Assembly (NCBI RefSeq): GCF_002797325.1
Contig: NZ_KZ454938.1
Span: 1,934,267 to 1,998,266 of the forward strand
Origin: Bacillus sp. FJAT-45037
Lineage (GTDB): Bacteria > Bacillota > Bacilli > Bacillales > Bacillaceae_D
DNA length: 64,000 nucleotides
Reading direction: 5' to 3'
Of this stretch, positions 45,749 through 55,042 are shown one piece after another. Position 1 is the stretch's first letter; the number at the start of each line of letters is the position of its first letter. Under the pieces are notes generated by a model, which was given only the letters and a program-made list of their open reading frames with translations, was not told where the DNA came from and made no database searches. The position numbers and the translations under genes are program-made.

Positions 45749-46162
45749 TTACTCTGTGTCTTCTTTTGTAGTTTCTTCTTCTGTTGTTTCTTCTGTTGCT
45801 TCTTGATCTACAGCAGCCGCTTCTGCTTCAGCTGCTAGTAGAGCTTCCTTCTTATATTGACGGAAAACAGGGAACTCAGATAAGTTCTCGGGAATTTTCC
45901 CATCTTCTAATAGGATGATTTTGACGATATCTTTGTTACGGGCCATATGATATTTATCACCGTATTCATTTTCTTGCGTATATTTCTTTAAGCTTTGATA
46001 ATCTTCTTCTTGAATAGAAACAGTGTAGGAATGACCATCCTCATTCTCTACATGTTGCTCAAAACCTACTTCAAATTCAACAATTTGGATATTGTCATTT
46101 TTTAAATTACGTGTTTGTTCGAGTACCGCCTTAGCACCCTCTGTTAAGTCCGTCCATTCCAT
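45749..46162 (-). CDS. Acidic hypothetical protein, 137 aa
   Basis: A soluble protein with a folded-looking N-terminal 100 residues (MEWTDLTEGAKAVLEQTRNL ...) and an Ala/Glu/Thr-rich acidic tail. ATG 46162 has GAGGAGCG 8 nt upstream. B. subtilis has no gene between accB and the spoIIIA operon, so this is an insertion specific to this lineage. No family recognised. Confidence 0.7.
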   Translation of the reverse strand: MEWTDLTEGAKAVLEQTRNLKNDNIQIVEFEVGFEQHVENEDGHSYTVSIQEEDYQSLKKYTQENEYGDKYHMARNKDIVKIILLEDGKIPENLSEFPVFRQYKKEALLAAEAEAAAVDQEATEETTEEETTKEDTE

Positions 46163-46302
46163 GTACGTATCGCTCCTCATATTCAAGTTACATTGACGTA
46201 TTATAACACGCTACTACGTCCAATGCACCTCTTTGTGAAAGTTGACAAGCGCTCAAAAATAAAATGCACTGGCCATTTCCATGACCAGTGCTCCTTTAAA
46301 TC

Positions 46303-46905
46303 CTATTCGTGACTTACTACAACGCTCTTCCCACTTCCTAATTGATCAGCAACCATATCCATAATTTCTACCGTTTGCGCACTTGATAACTCTTCTGTCT
46401 GAACAATAACTTTGACTTCTTCACCTTCAGCCATGACAAGAACATCACTGTACCCTTTTGTTTTAATTAATGTTTCAAGCATAGATTCATGTTGCGATAA
46501 TGCAAGAAGTTCCATGCTGTTCTCATGAGCTTCAACGACCTTCTCTGCTGGAACATCGGATGCCGCTTGAATTTTCGTGTACTCTTCTGCCATACGATCG
46601 CGGCTTTCTTGTAATTCAATTCTCATTGTCGCGAAAAATTCACCGCTGTTCATTGAATTAACTTCTGTAGTAGTTGAATCTACTTCTTCCCCTGTTGCCT
46701 CATCGACTGTCTCAAACTCTTCAACTACATTGACGACAACATCTTCAGAGTCCCCTGTCACCTCTTGATTTTCAACGACTTCTTGATCATCAACAAACGC
46801 AATATCTTCTGTCATTGTTGTTGGTGTCATAAAGTAATAGGCTGATAGCACCACGATTAAACTGAGCATTGTTAATAACCAAACTGTTTGTTTTTTAAGG
46901 ACCAT
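46303..46905 (-). CDS. spoIIIAH: Stage III sporulation protein SpoIIIAH
   Basis: A 200-residue mother-cell protein with one N-terminal membrane helix (WLLTMLSLIVVLSAYYF) and a ring-building YscJ/FliF-like extracellular domain after an acidic linker. It pairs with forespore SpoIIQ to form the feeding channel. Last gene of the spoIIIA operon; GGAGGAGG precedes the ATG. Confidence 0.95.
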   Translation of the reverse strand: MVLKKQTVWLLTMLSLIVVLSAYYFMTPTTMTEDIAFVDDQEVVENQEVTGDSEDVVVNVVEEFETVDEATGEEVDSTTTEVNSMNSGEFFATMRIELQESRDRMAEEYTKIQAASDVPAEKVVEAHENSMELLALSQHESMLETLIKTKGYSDVLVMAEGEEVKVIVQTEELSSAQTVEIMDMVADQLGSGKSVVVSHE

Positions 46906-46908
46906 TTC

Positions 46909-47577
46909 TTATTCCTCCTCCATTTTTTTCGGCATAACAGAGACACGATGAGACGGAACATCGAGAACTCTGCTTACCGCTTCAATGACCCAAGATTTCA
47001 CTTGGGCATTATCTACACCTTCTGCTACGATAAGCACCCCTCTAATTGTCGGTTTTTCCTTCGCTATAAGGACAGGCTCCTCTTTATCACCACTTCTTAC
47101 AATGACTAATTGCTCATCACGGGTAACATCATCAACTGTCCGCTTACCTCCTTCACGATCGGTTTCGTTCGTATTTTGTTGTCTAGCATTGATGTTTTTT
47201 TCATAGATACTGCGTTCAGACTCTGCTAAATTGATCATAACGGACACATCACTAAGGCCTACAATTTGCTCTAGCGTGTCACGTAGTTGATTTTCATAAC
47301 GCATCTCGTAATCTTCCATTGAGTAAGGTTCAGCAGAGGTGTTTCTACCAAAAACTTCAGTATCCTCTTTTTCCTCCCCCTCTTTGAAGACAGGTAAGGA
47401 TTGTTCTTGATCCATTGGTTGATTGGTCAGAAGGTTTCCAGCGACCATGAGTAAGATCCCGATACAGCCAATTAAGACAACATAGTGCAAAGGTAATTTT
47501 CTCTTTTTTTGACTGTTACCAGAACTTTTTAGTAATGTACTCAGCCACTGACGATCCTTCTTTTCATCTTGATTCAT
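46909..47577 (-). CDS. spoIIIAG: Stage III sporulation protein SpoIIIAG
   Basis: A 222-residue single-pass membrane protein (helix YVVLIGCIGILLMVAGNLL about 32-50) with a periplasmic ring-building domain (QIVGLSDVSVMINLAESERS). It forms a large ring in the A-Q channel. ATG 47577 has AAGGAGGGG upstream and lies 5 bp after the spoIIIAF stop. Confidence 0.94.
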   Translation of the reverse strand: MNQDEKKDRQWLSTLLKSSGNSQKKRKLPLHYVVLIGCIGILLMVAGNLLTNQPMDQEQSLPVFKEGEEKEDTEVFGRNTSAEPYSMEDYEMRYENQLRDTLEQIVGLSDVSVMINLAESERSIYEKNINARQQNTNETDREGGKRTVDDVTRDEQLVIVRSGDKEEPVLIAKEKPTIRGVLIVAEGVDNAQVKSWVIEAVSRVLDVPSHRVSVMPKKMEEE

Positions 47578-47582
47578 ACTGC

Positions 47583-48224
47583 TTATTCCCCTCCTTCCCA
47601 CGCTAGCAAAATCATTTCTTTTGGGACTTCCCAATTGGCTGAAAGAAATTGATGGACAGCAGTAAGATCTTTGACCTCTTCGTCGCCTTCGGTTGGCAGC
47701 GGGGATGTCGCATCAATACTAACGACACTAACCGGAGTGACCGCCGTCTCATTGCTTGTTCCATCTTGAGGTTGGTTTTTATCACGTAAACCAACAATGA
47801 CAACTTCAACATCCTCAGCAGTCGGTGTCTGATTGGCTGACTCCCTCATCTGCACATCCACTCGAGTGATTTCAAGTGCGAACTGATCTCCTAACTCCTC
47901 ATCCACTTCACTTTCCAATTGGACAGCCATCTGTTCTGAAATATATGCACGAAGACCGAGCTCTAACCCACTTTTTTGTAAATTTATTTCATGTTCTATC
48001 GTTCTCTCTAATTGATCAGATTCTCTCGTTAAGGAAAAGAGCCATTCATCGACATCTTCTGTGAAGATTGATAACAAAGGCTGTAGGATCATCACGAGTA
48101 ACAACAAACCAACGACCATTTTTACGTATCGTTGCATCACCGAATTTGGCAGCATCAGCTCTAGGATCGTTGCTAATAAAATTAATAGAATAATATTGGT
48201 GAGCCATTCTGTAATAAAACCCAA
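47583..48224 (-). CDS. spoIIIAF: Stage III sporulation protein SpoIIIAF
   Basis: A 213-residue protein with two N-terminal membrane helices and an extracellular ring-building-motif domain. The likely start is TTG 48224 (then GFITEWLTNIILL), since AAGGAGG is 7 nt upstream and no ATG is in frame nearby. Component of the SpoIIIA-SpoIIQ channel complex. Confidence 0.92.
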   Translation of the reverse strand: MGFITEWLTNIILLILLATILELMLPNSVMQRYVKMVVGLLLLVMILQPLLSIFTEDVDEWLFSLTRESDQLERTIEHEINLQKSGLELGLRAYISEQMAVQLESEVDEELGDQFALEITRVDVQMRESANQTPTAEDVEVVIVGLRDKNQPQDGTSNETAVTPVSVVSIDATSPLPTEGDEEVKDLTAVHQFLSANWEVPKEMILLAWEGGE

Positions 48225-48240
48225 TGCACATCCTCCTTCC

Positions 48241-49428
48241 TTAGCGAACCATAAAGGATAGGTTTCCAGCTGCAACCATGATCGTAATCGCTAAAAAGAA
48301 CATCAAACACACTATGGCCAAGGCCGCAAAAACATAAATGACAGCTTTCCCAATAATTGATAAACATTCAATAATTGGGCCTCCTCCAAGCGGTTGCAAA
48401 ATAGCTGCTGATAAATTAAAGATAATGGCTAATGATAATATTTTGATAGCAGGAAACGCGCATAGCATAAGCAAGATGACCAAGCCTGCCATTCCGACTG
48501 TGTTTTTTAATAAAACCGAGGCGCTCATCACAGTATCAGCGGCATCTGTAAACATCCGTCCAATGACTGGGACAAAGTTTCCTGCAATAAATTTCGCTGT
48601 CCGAACGGTAATTCCATCGGCTACGGCTGTCGCTGCACCTTGTACAGAAATAACGCCAAGAAAAATGGTAAGAAACACACCTAACGTTCCGACTGCAATC
48701 GTTCGCAGAAAATTGGCGAGTTTCGTCACTTTGTAATGATCGGTTAACGTACTTACAATCCCAAGAACAGCCGAGAGAAACAGTAATGGTAACACGATAT
48801 ATTGAATGAGTAATCCACTCGTATGAACCAAAAAAATAATTAGCGGATGAAACATCGCCGCTGATGTGATCGAGCCAACTGCTGCCATAATCGCTAGGAG
48901 GAGTGGCAAGAGCGCAATCATAAAATGAATCATGTTACTAACAGCATCTTGTGCGTAAGTAATCGCCACATGGAAGCTATTTAATGCAATGATCATTAGG
49001 ACCATGTACGTAATGGCATACGCAACTTTACTAATGGCATGTTGTTCAAACGCATTTTGTAATGATTGCAAGATCATGCAGAAGATCGTCAACAAAATCA
49101 ATGTTCCAAGCAACTTCCCATTAACAATTAACTCGTGCAGAAGAAAGCGGAGAAGGCCCACCCCCCATTCTTTAAATGAAAACTGCTTGTCTCCCCGAAC
49201 AAATTCTAAGAAACTTCCCTTTTGACTTTCGGGCAAAAAACCTCCATATTCAGTAGAGATTTCTTCCCAGTAGCTCCTTACCTCGTCAAGTTGCAGGTTT
49301 TCAAGCTGTCTCTCAACAAAGTTGGCTCCGTCTTCACCCTCTGTTGTACTGGATTCTGCTTGGACATTTATAGGAATAAGAGACAAACAGATGATAAATA
49401 TGAATCCGTACAATAAACGATTCAACAA
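48241..49428 (-). CDS. spoIIIAE: Stage III sporulation protein SpoIIIAE
   Basis: A 395-residue polytopic membrane protein with a signal-like N-terminus (FIFIICLSLIPINVQA) and about seven further helices, probably the export-gate-like core of the SpoIIIA complex. The start is TTG (two in a row at 49428 and 49425) after GGAGGAGG. The length is normal. Confidence 0.94.
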   Translation of the reverse strand: MLNRLLYGFIFIICLSLIPINVQAESSTTEGEDGANFVERQLENLQLDEVRSYWEEISTEYGGFLPESQKGSFLEFVRGDKQFSFKEWGVGLLRFLLHELIVNGKLLGTLILLTIFCMILQSLQNAFEQHAISKVAYAITYMVLMIIALNSFHVAITYAQDAVSNMIHFMIALLPLLLAIMAAVGSITSAAMFHPLIIFLVHTSGLLIQYIVLPLLFLSAVLGIVSTLTDHYKVTKLANFLRTIAVGTLGVFLTIFLGVISVQGAATAVADGITVRTAKFIAGNFVPVIGRMFTDAADTVMSASVLLKNTVGMAGLVILLMLCAFPAIKILSLAIIFNLSAAILQPLGGGPIIECLSIIGKAVIYVFAALAIVCLMFFLAITIMVAAGNLSFMVR

Positions 49429-49455
49429 ACCTCCTCCTCCCTCATTACTCCATAA

Positions 49456-49848
49456 TTATGTCGTTGGCAATAAAGCTAGGACCATTTCAATCACAGCTGT
49501 CAAAATAGGGATAGCCATAACTAATATAAGAATCTTTCCAGCGAGCTCTATTTTTGTTGATATCGCAGCTTGTCCCGCATCCTTTGCAATTTGTGCTCCA
49601 AATTCAGCAATGTAAGCAATACCAATAATTTTTAAGATGGTTTGCAAGTACATCATATTGATATTGGCACTTCTAGCAATTGATTCAAGCATCGTGATAA
49701 TTTTTGTGATTTCGTCTACTAAAAAGACAAAGATCACGACTCCAACAAAGACCGTCAACAAGAAGGCGAACATTGGCTTTTGCTCTTTAACGACAAGGGC
49801 AAGGAAGGTTGCGATCAGTCCTAAGCCCACTATTTGAATAATATCAAT
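49456..49848 (-). CDS. spoIIIAD: Stage III sporulation protein SpoIIIAD, probable AUU start
   Basis: A polytopic membrane protein (about four helices) similar to FliQ-type export components. The first ATG/GTG/TTG in frame is GTG 49830, which has no ribosome binding site and would cut off the conserved DIIQIV start. An in-frame stop lies at 49855-49857, and AGGGGGTGA sits 9 nt before ATT 49848. Start at AUU gives 130 residues, close to the 133 of B. subtilis SpoIIIAD. I therefore use ATT as the start. Confidence 0.75.
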   Translation of the reverse strand: MDIIQIVGLGLIATFLALVVKEQKPMFAFLLTVFVGVVIFVFLVDEITKIITMLESIARSANINMMYLQTILKIIGIAYIAEFGAQIAKDAGQAAISTKIELAGKILILVMAIPILTAVIEMVLALLPTT

Positions 49849-49861
49849 CGCAACTCACCCC

Positions 49862-50065
49862 CTATCCTTGGAACAAAAAGACCGTTCTAATTTTTTGAAA
49901 AAGATCATCGATAATCGTCGCTACCATATAAAGAACGACTACAAATCCAATTAACGTGACCCAATGCGCCCAATCCTCTTTACCCATTTGCTTTAAGACT
50001 GTATGAATCATAGCTACTACAATACCTATTCCTGCGATTTGAAAAATCGTGTTCACATCATACAC
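49862..50065 (-). CDS. spoIIIAC: Stage III sporulation protein SpoIIIAC
   Basis: A 67-residue protein with two membrane helices (IFQIAGIGIVVAMIHTVL and VTLIGFVVVLYMVATII), FliQ-like. GGAGGAGG lies before the ATG. It precedes spoIIIAD by a few bases. Confidence 0.94.
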   Translation of the reverse strand: MYDVNTIFQIAGIGIVVAMIHTVLKQMGKEDWAHWVTLIGFVVVLYMVATIIDDLFQKIRTVFLFQG

Positions 50066-50097
50066 GATGTTCTCCTCCTCCTATACACCCATTACGA

Positions 50098-50610
50098 TTA
50101 CATGAGTAAGATAACGATTAGTAGTCCCGTTAAAAAACCTAAGCTCTTTACCATACGTTCATATCGATGTTGCCGATCTCTTGCTTCTAATTCTTCTCTT
50201 TCTAGATGAGCAAGCGTCATTTTTATCTGCTTTTGTTGCTGGTCACGATCATGTTGACCGAGTGTCGCACCAAATTGTCTCAAGATCTCTTGTTCTGCTT
50301 GTAAAAGGGAGGATAATGACCACATTTCAGCTATACTCTCTTCCCATGCTGTATAGGCTGTTTGCTCTCCATGCTTCAACTTATAAGCAAATGATTCAAA
50401 CAAATAGCAAATGGGCTTTGGTGTTTGTTTAGCTAAATGAATAGAGGCCTCAGCAAGTGGTGTTAATCCGAATAAAATCTCCGCTTCTAATGATTGGATC
50501 GCGATTTTCAATTGTCTTAACTGACGTGGCCGCTCACTTAAACGTCTTGCAAGTTCAAACCCAACAGCTGTTGTGACAAGGATGATTACGATCGCACCGA
50601 ATAGTTTCAT
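50098..50610 (-). CDS. spoIIIAB: Stage III sporulation protein SpoIIIAB
   Basis: A 170-residue membrane-anchored protein with helices at both ends (LFGAIVIILVTTAVGFELA and SLGFLTGLLIVILLM) and a helical GspF-like cytoplasmic part. Overlaps the end of spoIIIAA by 4 bp. Confidence 0.94.
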   Translation of the reverse strand: MKLFGAIVIILVTTAVGFELARRLSERPRQLRQLKIAIQSLEAEILFGLTPLAEASIHLAKQTPKPICYLFESFAYKLKHGEQTAYTAWEESIAEMWSLSSLLQAEQEILRQFGATLGQHDRDQQQKQIKMTLAHLEREELEARDRQHRYERMVKSLGFLTGLLIVILLM

Positions 50611-51539
50611 TTCTGTTTCCCCATGTTGTATTCATTGATCCGTCGTACCTTTTTCACAACCCCAGGCTTAGTTGTTCGCGTTAACTCAACACATCGATCA
50701 AAGGCTCCAAATTGAAGCAACTCCTGCATCGCAGGTCTTTTGATCACATCTTCTAATGTATAACCGTGGGCACTCGTCATCACTTTAACCCCTGCATGGA
50801 CCGCCTCTTGAATGGCTAAACAATCTTCCCTCCTTCCAATTTCATCCACAATCAAGACATCTGGACTCATTGAACGGATCATCATCATCATTCCTTCCGC
50901 TTTCGGGCATCCATCTAACACATCTATCCTTGCTCCTAATTGATGTTGTGGAACACCTTTTAAGCTCGCAGCAATTTCAGAGCGTTCATCGACAATTCCA
51001 ACTTTCAGCGGTGCAATATTGCGTTGTTGTACCCCCTCACTAATTAGCCTTGCTAAATCTCGAAGTAACGTTGTTTTACCTGTTTGAGGAGGACCGATTA
51101 ACAAGGTATTGAGCCATCTTCGGTCATATACATCGGATAAAATCTGATCAGCAACCCCTATTGCCTGTCTGGCGATACGAATATTGAAAGAGCTCACATC
51201 TCGAATCGTTTTTACATGGCCTTTTTCAAGAATGACTTTTCCTGCAAGTCCTACACGGTGTCCCCCTTGGATCGTAATAAATCCTTTTTTGAGCTCTTCC
51301 TCAAAGGCATAGAGGGAGTGTTGGCTTAGTTGACTAAGTAAAAATTGACCATCTTGTGGAGTGACGATGTACGATTCTTTATTTTTTTCTGGGTAGTATG
51401 GTCTTCCTGATGCGATCACTTCAAGTGGTCTTGCTACACGTATGCGTACTTCTTCAATATCTTTTCTAATCGTAACTGGCAGCTGCTGCAACAATGTTCG
51501 GATAGATTCTGGAACGACTGGTATGATGTGTTTTAACAT
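50607..51539 (-). CDS. spoIIIAA: Stage III sporulation ATPase SpoIIIAA
   Basis: A 310-residue secretion-type ATPase with Walker A LLIGPPQTGKTTLL and Walker B DVLIVDEIGR. It energises the SpoIIIA channel from the mother cell. First gene of the eight-gene operon (AA-AH all present and in order), which is normally under sigma-E. Confidence 0.96.
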   Translation of the reverse strand: MLKHIIPVVPESIRTLLQQLPVTIRKDIEEVRIRVARPLEVIASGRPYYPEKNKESYIVTPQDGQFLLSQLSQHSLYAFEEELKKGFITIQGGHRVGLAGKVILEKGHVKTIRDVSSFNIRIARQAIGVADQILSDVYDRRWLNTLLIGPPQTGKTTLLRDLARLISEGVQQRNIAPLKVGIVDERSEIAASLKGVPQHQLGARIDVLDGCPKAEGMMMMIRSMSPDVLIVDEIGRREDCLAIQEAVHAGVKVMTSAHGYTLEDVIKRPAMQELLQFGAFDRCVELTRTTKPGVVKKVRRINEYNMGKQK

Positions 51540-51551
51540 TTCACTCCCCCC

Positions 51552-51842
51552 TCATTTCTTTAATCCTATTAAGATTAGACAAACGCCTGAGCCAATAAGG
51601 ATTAGTTTCATTAGAGATATTCGATCTGATAAGCCTGTTAGGCCGATCATTATAGAAGAGATAAAAATTGTCGGTCCAATAATTGCTAACATCGCATTGA
51701 TCGCGACTGCCTTTTCCACACTATTAAGCTTTAACATAAGTCCTGCTGCACTTAGTTCGATCAGACCTGAAAGTAATCGAAGTCCGACCATGGCTAGAAG
51801 CGCACCCTCTATCGTTAGAAACCATGTTTTCAACCTCTTCAC
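51552..51842 (-). CDS. yqhV: DUF2619 membrane protein YqhV
   Basis: A 96-residue protein with about three membrane helices, recognised by GALLAMVGLRLLSGLIELSAA. It lies between efp and spoIIIAA as in other Bacilli, 12 bp before spoIIIAA. The start is GTG with weak binding site. Function unknown. Confidence 0.88.
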   Translation of the reverse strand: MKRLKTWFLTIEGALLAMVGLRLLSGLIELSAAGLMLKLNSVEKAVAINAMLAIIGPTIFISSIMIGLTGLSDRISLMKLILIGSGVCLILIGLKK

Positions 51843-51894
51843 CTCTGCACACTCGCTTTGTACAACCTTATGAGAAGATCCTTGTGTTCAGAAC

Positions 51895-51934
51895 ACAAAA
51901 AAGACGAGCACCCTGCTAAATGGATGCTCGTCTT
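51895..51934 (-). terminator. Terminator of efp
   Basis: AAGACGAGCATCC pairs with GG-TGCTCGTCTT, followed by T6 on the minus strand. Confidence 0.9.
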
Positions 51935-51948
51935 ACTCGATTCTTGTA

Positions 51949-52506
51949 TTAAGCTCTTGATACGTATGATGCACTACGAGTATCAATAAGTAGGACATCG
52001 CCTTGATTAATGAAGAATGGGACTTGGACAGTTAAACCCGTCTCAAGCGTGGCAGGCTTCGTACCACCTGAAGTTGTATCCCCTTTAATTCCTGGTTCTG
52101 TTTCTGTCACTTCAAGTTCAACCGTATTCGGCACTTCTACTCCAAGCGTTTCACTTTGATACGTCATGATTTGAACGTCCATGTTCTCCTTTAAGAACTT
52201 TAGTTCATACTCAATTTGTTTTTCTGGTAATTCAATCTGTTCAAATGATTGATTGTCCATAAAGTTGTGCATGTCACCACTTGCATAGAGGTATTGCATG
52301 CGGCGGTTTTCAATATGTGCTTTTGCTACTTTTTCACCAGCACGGAATGTTTTTTCTTGAACAGCCCCTGTGCGAAGGTTGCGAAGCTTTGAGCGAACGA
52401 AAGCTGCCCCTTTACCTGGTTTTACGTGTTGGAAATCCATTACTTGCCAGATACCATTGTCTACTTCAATTGTTAACCCTGTTTTAAAATCATTTACTGA
52501 AATCAT
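51949..52506 (-). CDS. efp: Translation elongation factor P
   Basis: A 185-residue three-domain factor that relieves ribosome stalling at polyproline. The modified Lys32 lies in [10 protein letters not shown], as in Firmicutes. ATG 52506 ([10 protein letters not shown]) follows GGAGGAAAAT. 88 bp downstream of the peptidase gene. Confidence 0.97.
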   Translation of the reverse strand: MISVNDFKTGLTIEVDNGIWQVMDFQHVKPGKGAAFVRSKLRNLRTGAVQEKTFRAGEKVAKAHIENRRMQYLYASGDMHNFMDNQSFEQIELPEKQIEYELKFLKENMDVQIMTYQSETLGVEVPNTVELEVTETEPGIKGDTTSGGTKPATLETGLTVQVPFFINQGDVLLIDTRSASYVSRA

Positions 52507-52594
52507 TGTTATTTTCCTCCATCTTTCCACCTTTATTTAGTGGGCAATCACAATCTTTACTATACCATAGCCTACAACAAGTTCCTTCTAGTTT

Positions 52595-53665
52595 TTATTC
52601 ACCTAAAACCAATAGATCTTTTGTCGACTTGGTGAATGATTTATTACCTGTTTCGGTAATGAGCGTATCATCTTCAATGCGCGTGCCGCCTACCCCAGCT
52701 ATATAAATACCCGGTTCTACCGTAACAATCATACCAGGTTTAAGCTCTGTGCTTGATTTAACAGAAAGAGATGGTCCTTCGTGCACTTCCATCCCAAGAC
52801 CATGACCTGTAGAGTGGCCGAAATACTCACCGTAGCCCTGTTCTGTAATATAGTCTCTAGTGAGTGCATCTGCTTCTTTACCTGTCATACCTGGCTTGAT
52901 CCCATTCATTCCTTTTAACTGGGCTTCGAGGACGGTATCATAAATTTTCTTTAGTTCATCGTTCACTTTGCCAACAGCCACCGTACGAGTAATATCTGAA
53001 CAATATCCTTTATAGTACGCCCCGAAATCAAGCGTCACAAGTTCCCCTTTTTCAATGACTTTCTCACTAGCTACCCCGTGAGGCAAAGCAGAACGATAAC
53101 CTGATGCTACGATAATATCAAAGGATGAACTTGCTGCCCCTTGCTTACGCATAAAGAATTCAAGTTCATTTGATACCTCAAGCTCTGTTAAACCTGGGCG
53201 AATAAACGATGTAATATGACTAAATGCCGCGTCTGCAATTTCAGCGGCTTCCGAAATTAACTGTATTTCATTAGCGTCTTTAATCATTCGAAGAGACTCG
53301 ACTAATCCAGCTACAGGCACAAGCGTTGCTGACTCAATCGCTTTGTTGTAAATTTGGTGAAATTCGTATGTAAGATGGGCTTGTTCAAACCCTAATTCTT
53401 TAATGTTCATAGCCTCGACTTGCTTGGCTACTTCTTCGAAAATAGGTCCTGTATGTTGAACGATCTCAAATCCTTTAGCTTGTTCATGCGCTTGTTCCAT
53501 ATAACGGAAATCAGTGATAAAAACCGCTTTAGATTCTGAGATAATCGCTACTCCTGCCGTACCAGTAAAAGTTGTCATATACTGACGATTGTGGGCGCTT
53601 GTAATGAGAAGGCCATCTAAACCTTTCTTTTTTAACTCACTTCTTAATGCTTCAATACGATTCAA
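52595..53665 (-). CDS. yqhT: Xaa-Pro-type aminopeptidase YqhT
   Basis: An M24 metallopeptidase of 356 residues with a creatinase-like N-terminal domain and the pita-bread domain; metal ligands fit LDFGAYYKGYCSDITRT, GHSTGHGLG, TVEPGIY and GTRIEDD. Start is TTG with AAAGGAGAGG upstream. Next to aroQ and efp as in B. subtilis. Confidence 0.95.
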   Translation of the reverse strand: MNRIEALRSELKKKGLDGLLITSAHNRQYMTTFTGTAGVAIISESKAVFITDFRYMEQAHEQAKGFEIVQHTGPIFEEVAKQVEAMNIKELGFEQAHLTYEFHQIYNKAIESATLVPVAGLVESLRMIKDANEIQLISEAAEIADAAFSHITSFIRPGLTELEVSNELEFFMRKQGAASSSFDIIVASGYRSALPHGVASEKVIEKGELVTLDFGAYYKGYCSDITRTVAVGKVNDELKKIYDTVLEAQLKGMNGIKPGMTGKEADALTRDYITEQGYGEYFGHSTGHGLGMEVHEGPSLSVKSSTELKPGMIVTVEPGIYIAGVGGTRIEDDTLITETGNKSFTKSTKDLLVLGE

Positions 53666-53666
53666 G

Positions 53667-54101
53667 TTAATCCTCTCCTTTTACGAGCGCGGTTAATGCA
53701 AGTGTGTATCCTGACAAACCAAGTCCAACAATCTGTCCCTTCGTCACAGCTGAGATCACAGAATGGTGACGAAAAGCTTCACGTTGATGAACATTAGAGA
53801 TATGAACTTCTATCACCGGGGTTTCTACACTTGAAATGGCATCACGAATAGCATAGCTATAATGGGTGAACGCACCTGGATTAATAATAATACCAGACAC
53901 TCCCTCTGCAGCGTCATGAATCCAATCAATGATCTCCCCTTCATGATTCGACTGATAGCATGTCACCTTAACATTCAACTCGGATGCTGATTGCTTTACC
54001 ATATCTTCTAAATCAGCTAATGTTTGATCTCCATATACAGTTGGCTCCCGCTTCCCCAGTCGGTTTAAGTTTGGTCCATTAATCACAACATAATGTTTCA
54101 T
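53667..54101 (-). CDS. aroQ: Type II 3-dehydroquinate dehydratase
   Basis: A 144-residue shikimate-pathway enzyme: INGPNLNRLGKREPTVYG (catalytic Arg and Tyr), NHEGEIIDWIHDA, NPGAFTHYSYA and EVHISNVHQREAFR(H). Complete; GAGGAGG precedes the ATG. 1 bp from yqhT. Confidence 0.97.
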   Translation of the reverse strand: MKHYVVINGPNLNRLGKREPTVYGDQTLADLEDMVKQSASELNVKVTCYQSNHEGEIIDWIHDAAEGVSGIIINPGAFTHYSYAIRDAISSVETPVIEVHISNVHQREAFRHHSVISAVTKGQIVGLGLSGYTLALTALVKGED

Positions 54102-54239
54102 ACGCTCCTCCTCACATCACTTAATTACCGCGTTCTTTTTTCACTAATAGTGTACCACCTCTATGGTAATATAGGAAGAAAATCGCATGAAAAGTAGATG
54201 TAATGAAGATCGAAATGAAGCGCTTTAATAGTTTACTCG

Positions 54240-54761
54240 TTATTGTTCTTTGTCTTCTTCAGTATGATTTTCATTTAAGTGATGATGCTGTTCTGCATAC
54301 TCATAAGAAATTGAGTATCCTATGAATACCCCGTAAACAATATACAAACAAAGCGACGTTACAATGGTATTAGAATCTAAGTTTTGAACGCTTTTTAATC
54401 CTGGGAAGAATGGATTGAGCACATAAAAAACAATCCCCCACAAAATGAGTCCAAACCCTAAACCTGCCCAAACACTTAATACTTTTTGTAAAATCACTTT
54501 ATAAAGAAACGCAACCCCAATAGATAAAATAGCGATCGCTAGAATCCCCCCCCACTGTCCCCAGTGAGTTGTCTTCCAATCCCCTAGAGCCCATGGCATC
54601 CATACAAGGGCCGGTCCGACTCGAATAAAATTAAAATAAAAAGCAAAATAACCAATCATTGACCAAATTAAACCACCAAATAGGCCAATTAACATCACCT
54701 TTACTGGATATGTCATTTGCTCATCTACATCATTTTGTTCTAATTGTTGACGTTGTGCCAT
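54240..54761 (-). CDS. yqhR: YqhR-family membrane protein
   Basis: A 173-residue protein with four membrane helices (MLIGLFGGLIWSMIGYFAF; ILAIAILSIGVAFLYKVIL; LGFGLILWGIVFYVLNPFF; IVTSLCLYIVYGVFIGYSI) and an acidic His-rich tail. ATG 54761 has TGGAGGTG; the frame extends 60 codons up without one. Function unknown. The yqhQ gene that lies beside yqhR in B. subtilis is absent here. Confidence 0.85.
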   Translation of the reverse strand: MAQRQQLEQNDVDEQMTYPVKVMLIGLFGGLIWSMIGYFAFYFNFIRVGPALVWMPWALGDWKTTHWGQWGGILAIAILSIGVAFLYKVILQKVLSVWAGLGFGLILWGIVFYVLNPFFPGLKSVQNLDSNTIVTSLCLYIVYGVFIGYSISYEYAEQHHHLNENHTEEDKEQ

Positions 54762-55042
54762 CAAAAACACCTCCAGTAATAGTATGTCCTTGACTTTAAA
54801 TGGTTCATGCAACAACAGCGCATTTTTTCGATTTTGTCGAATGGATAAGGGATAAATTGTGTAGAATGTAGTAATAAACTTAGTACCGATTTCATTAGAG
54901 GAATTTCGCTCAATCATGTAGAATATAAGGACATACTCCATTCATTGGTCACCTAGTTCTTTATAACAGGTTACACCATGAACATATAAACGATCCTATT
55001 AACTTCAAAGTCTATCTTACATTTACCTGGAGGTGAGCTCGT

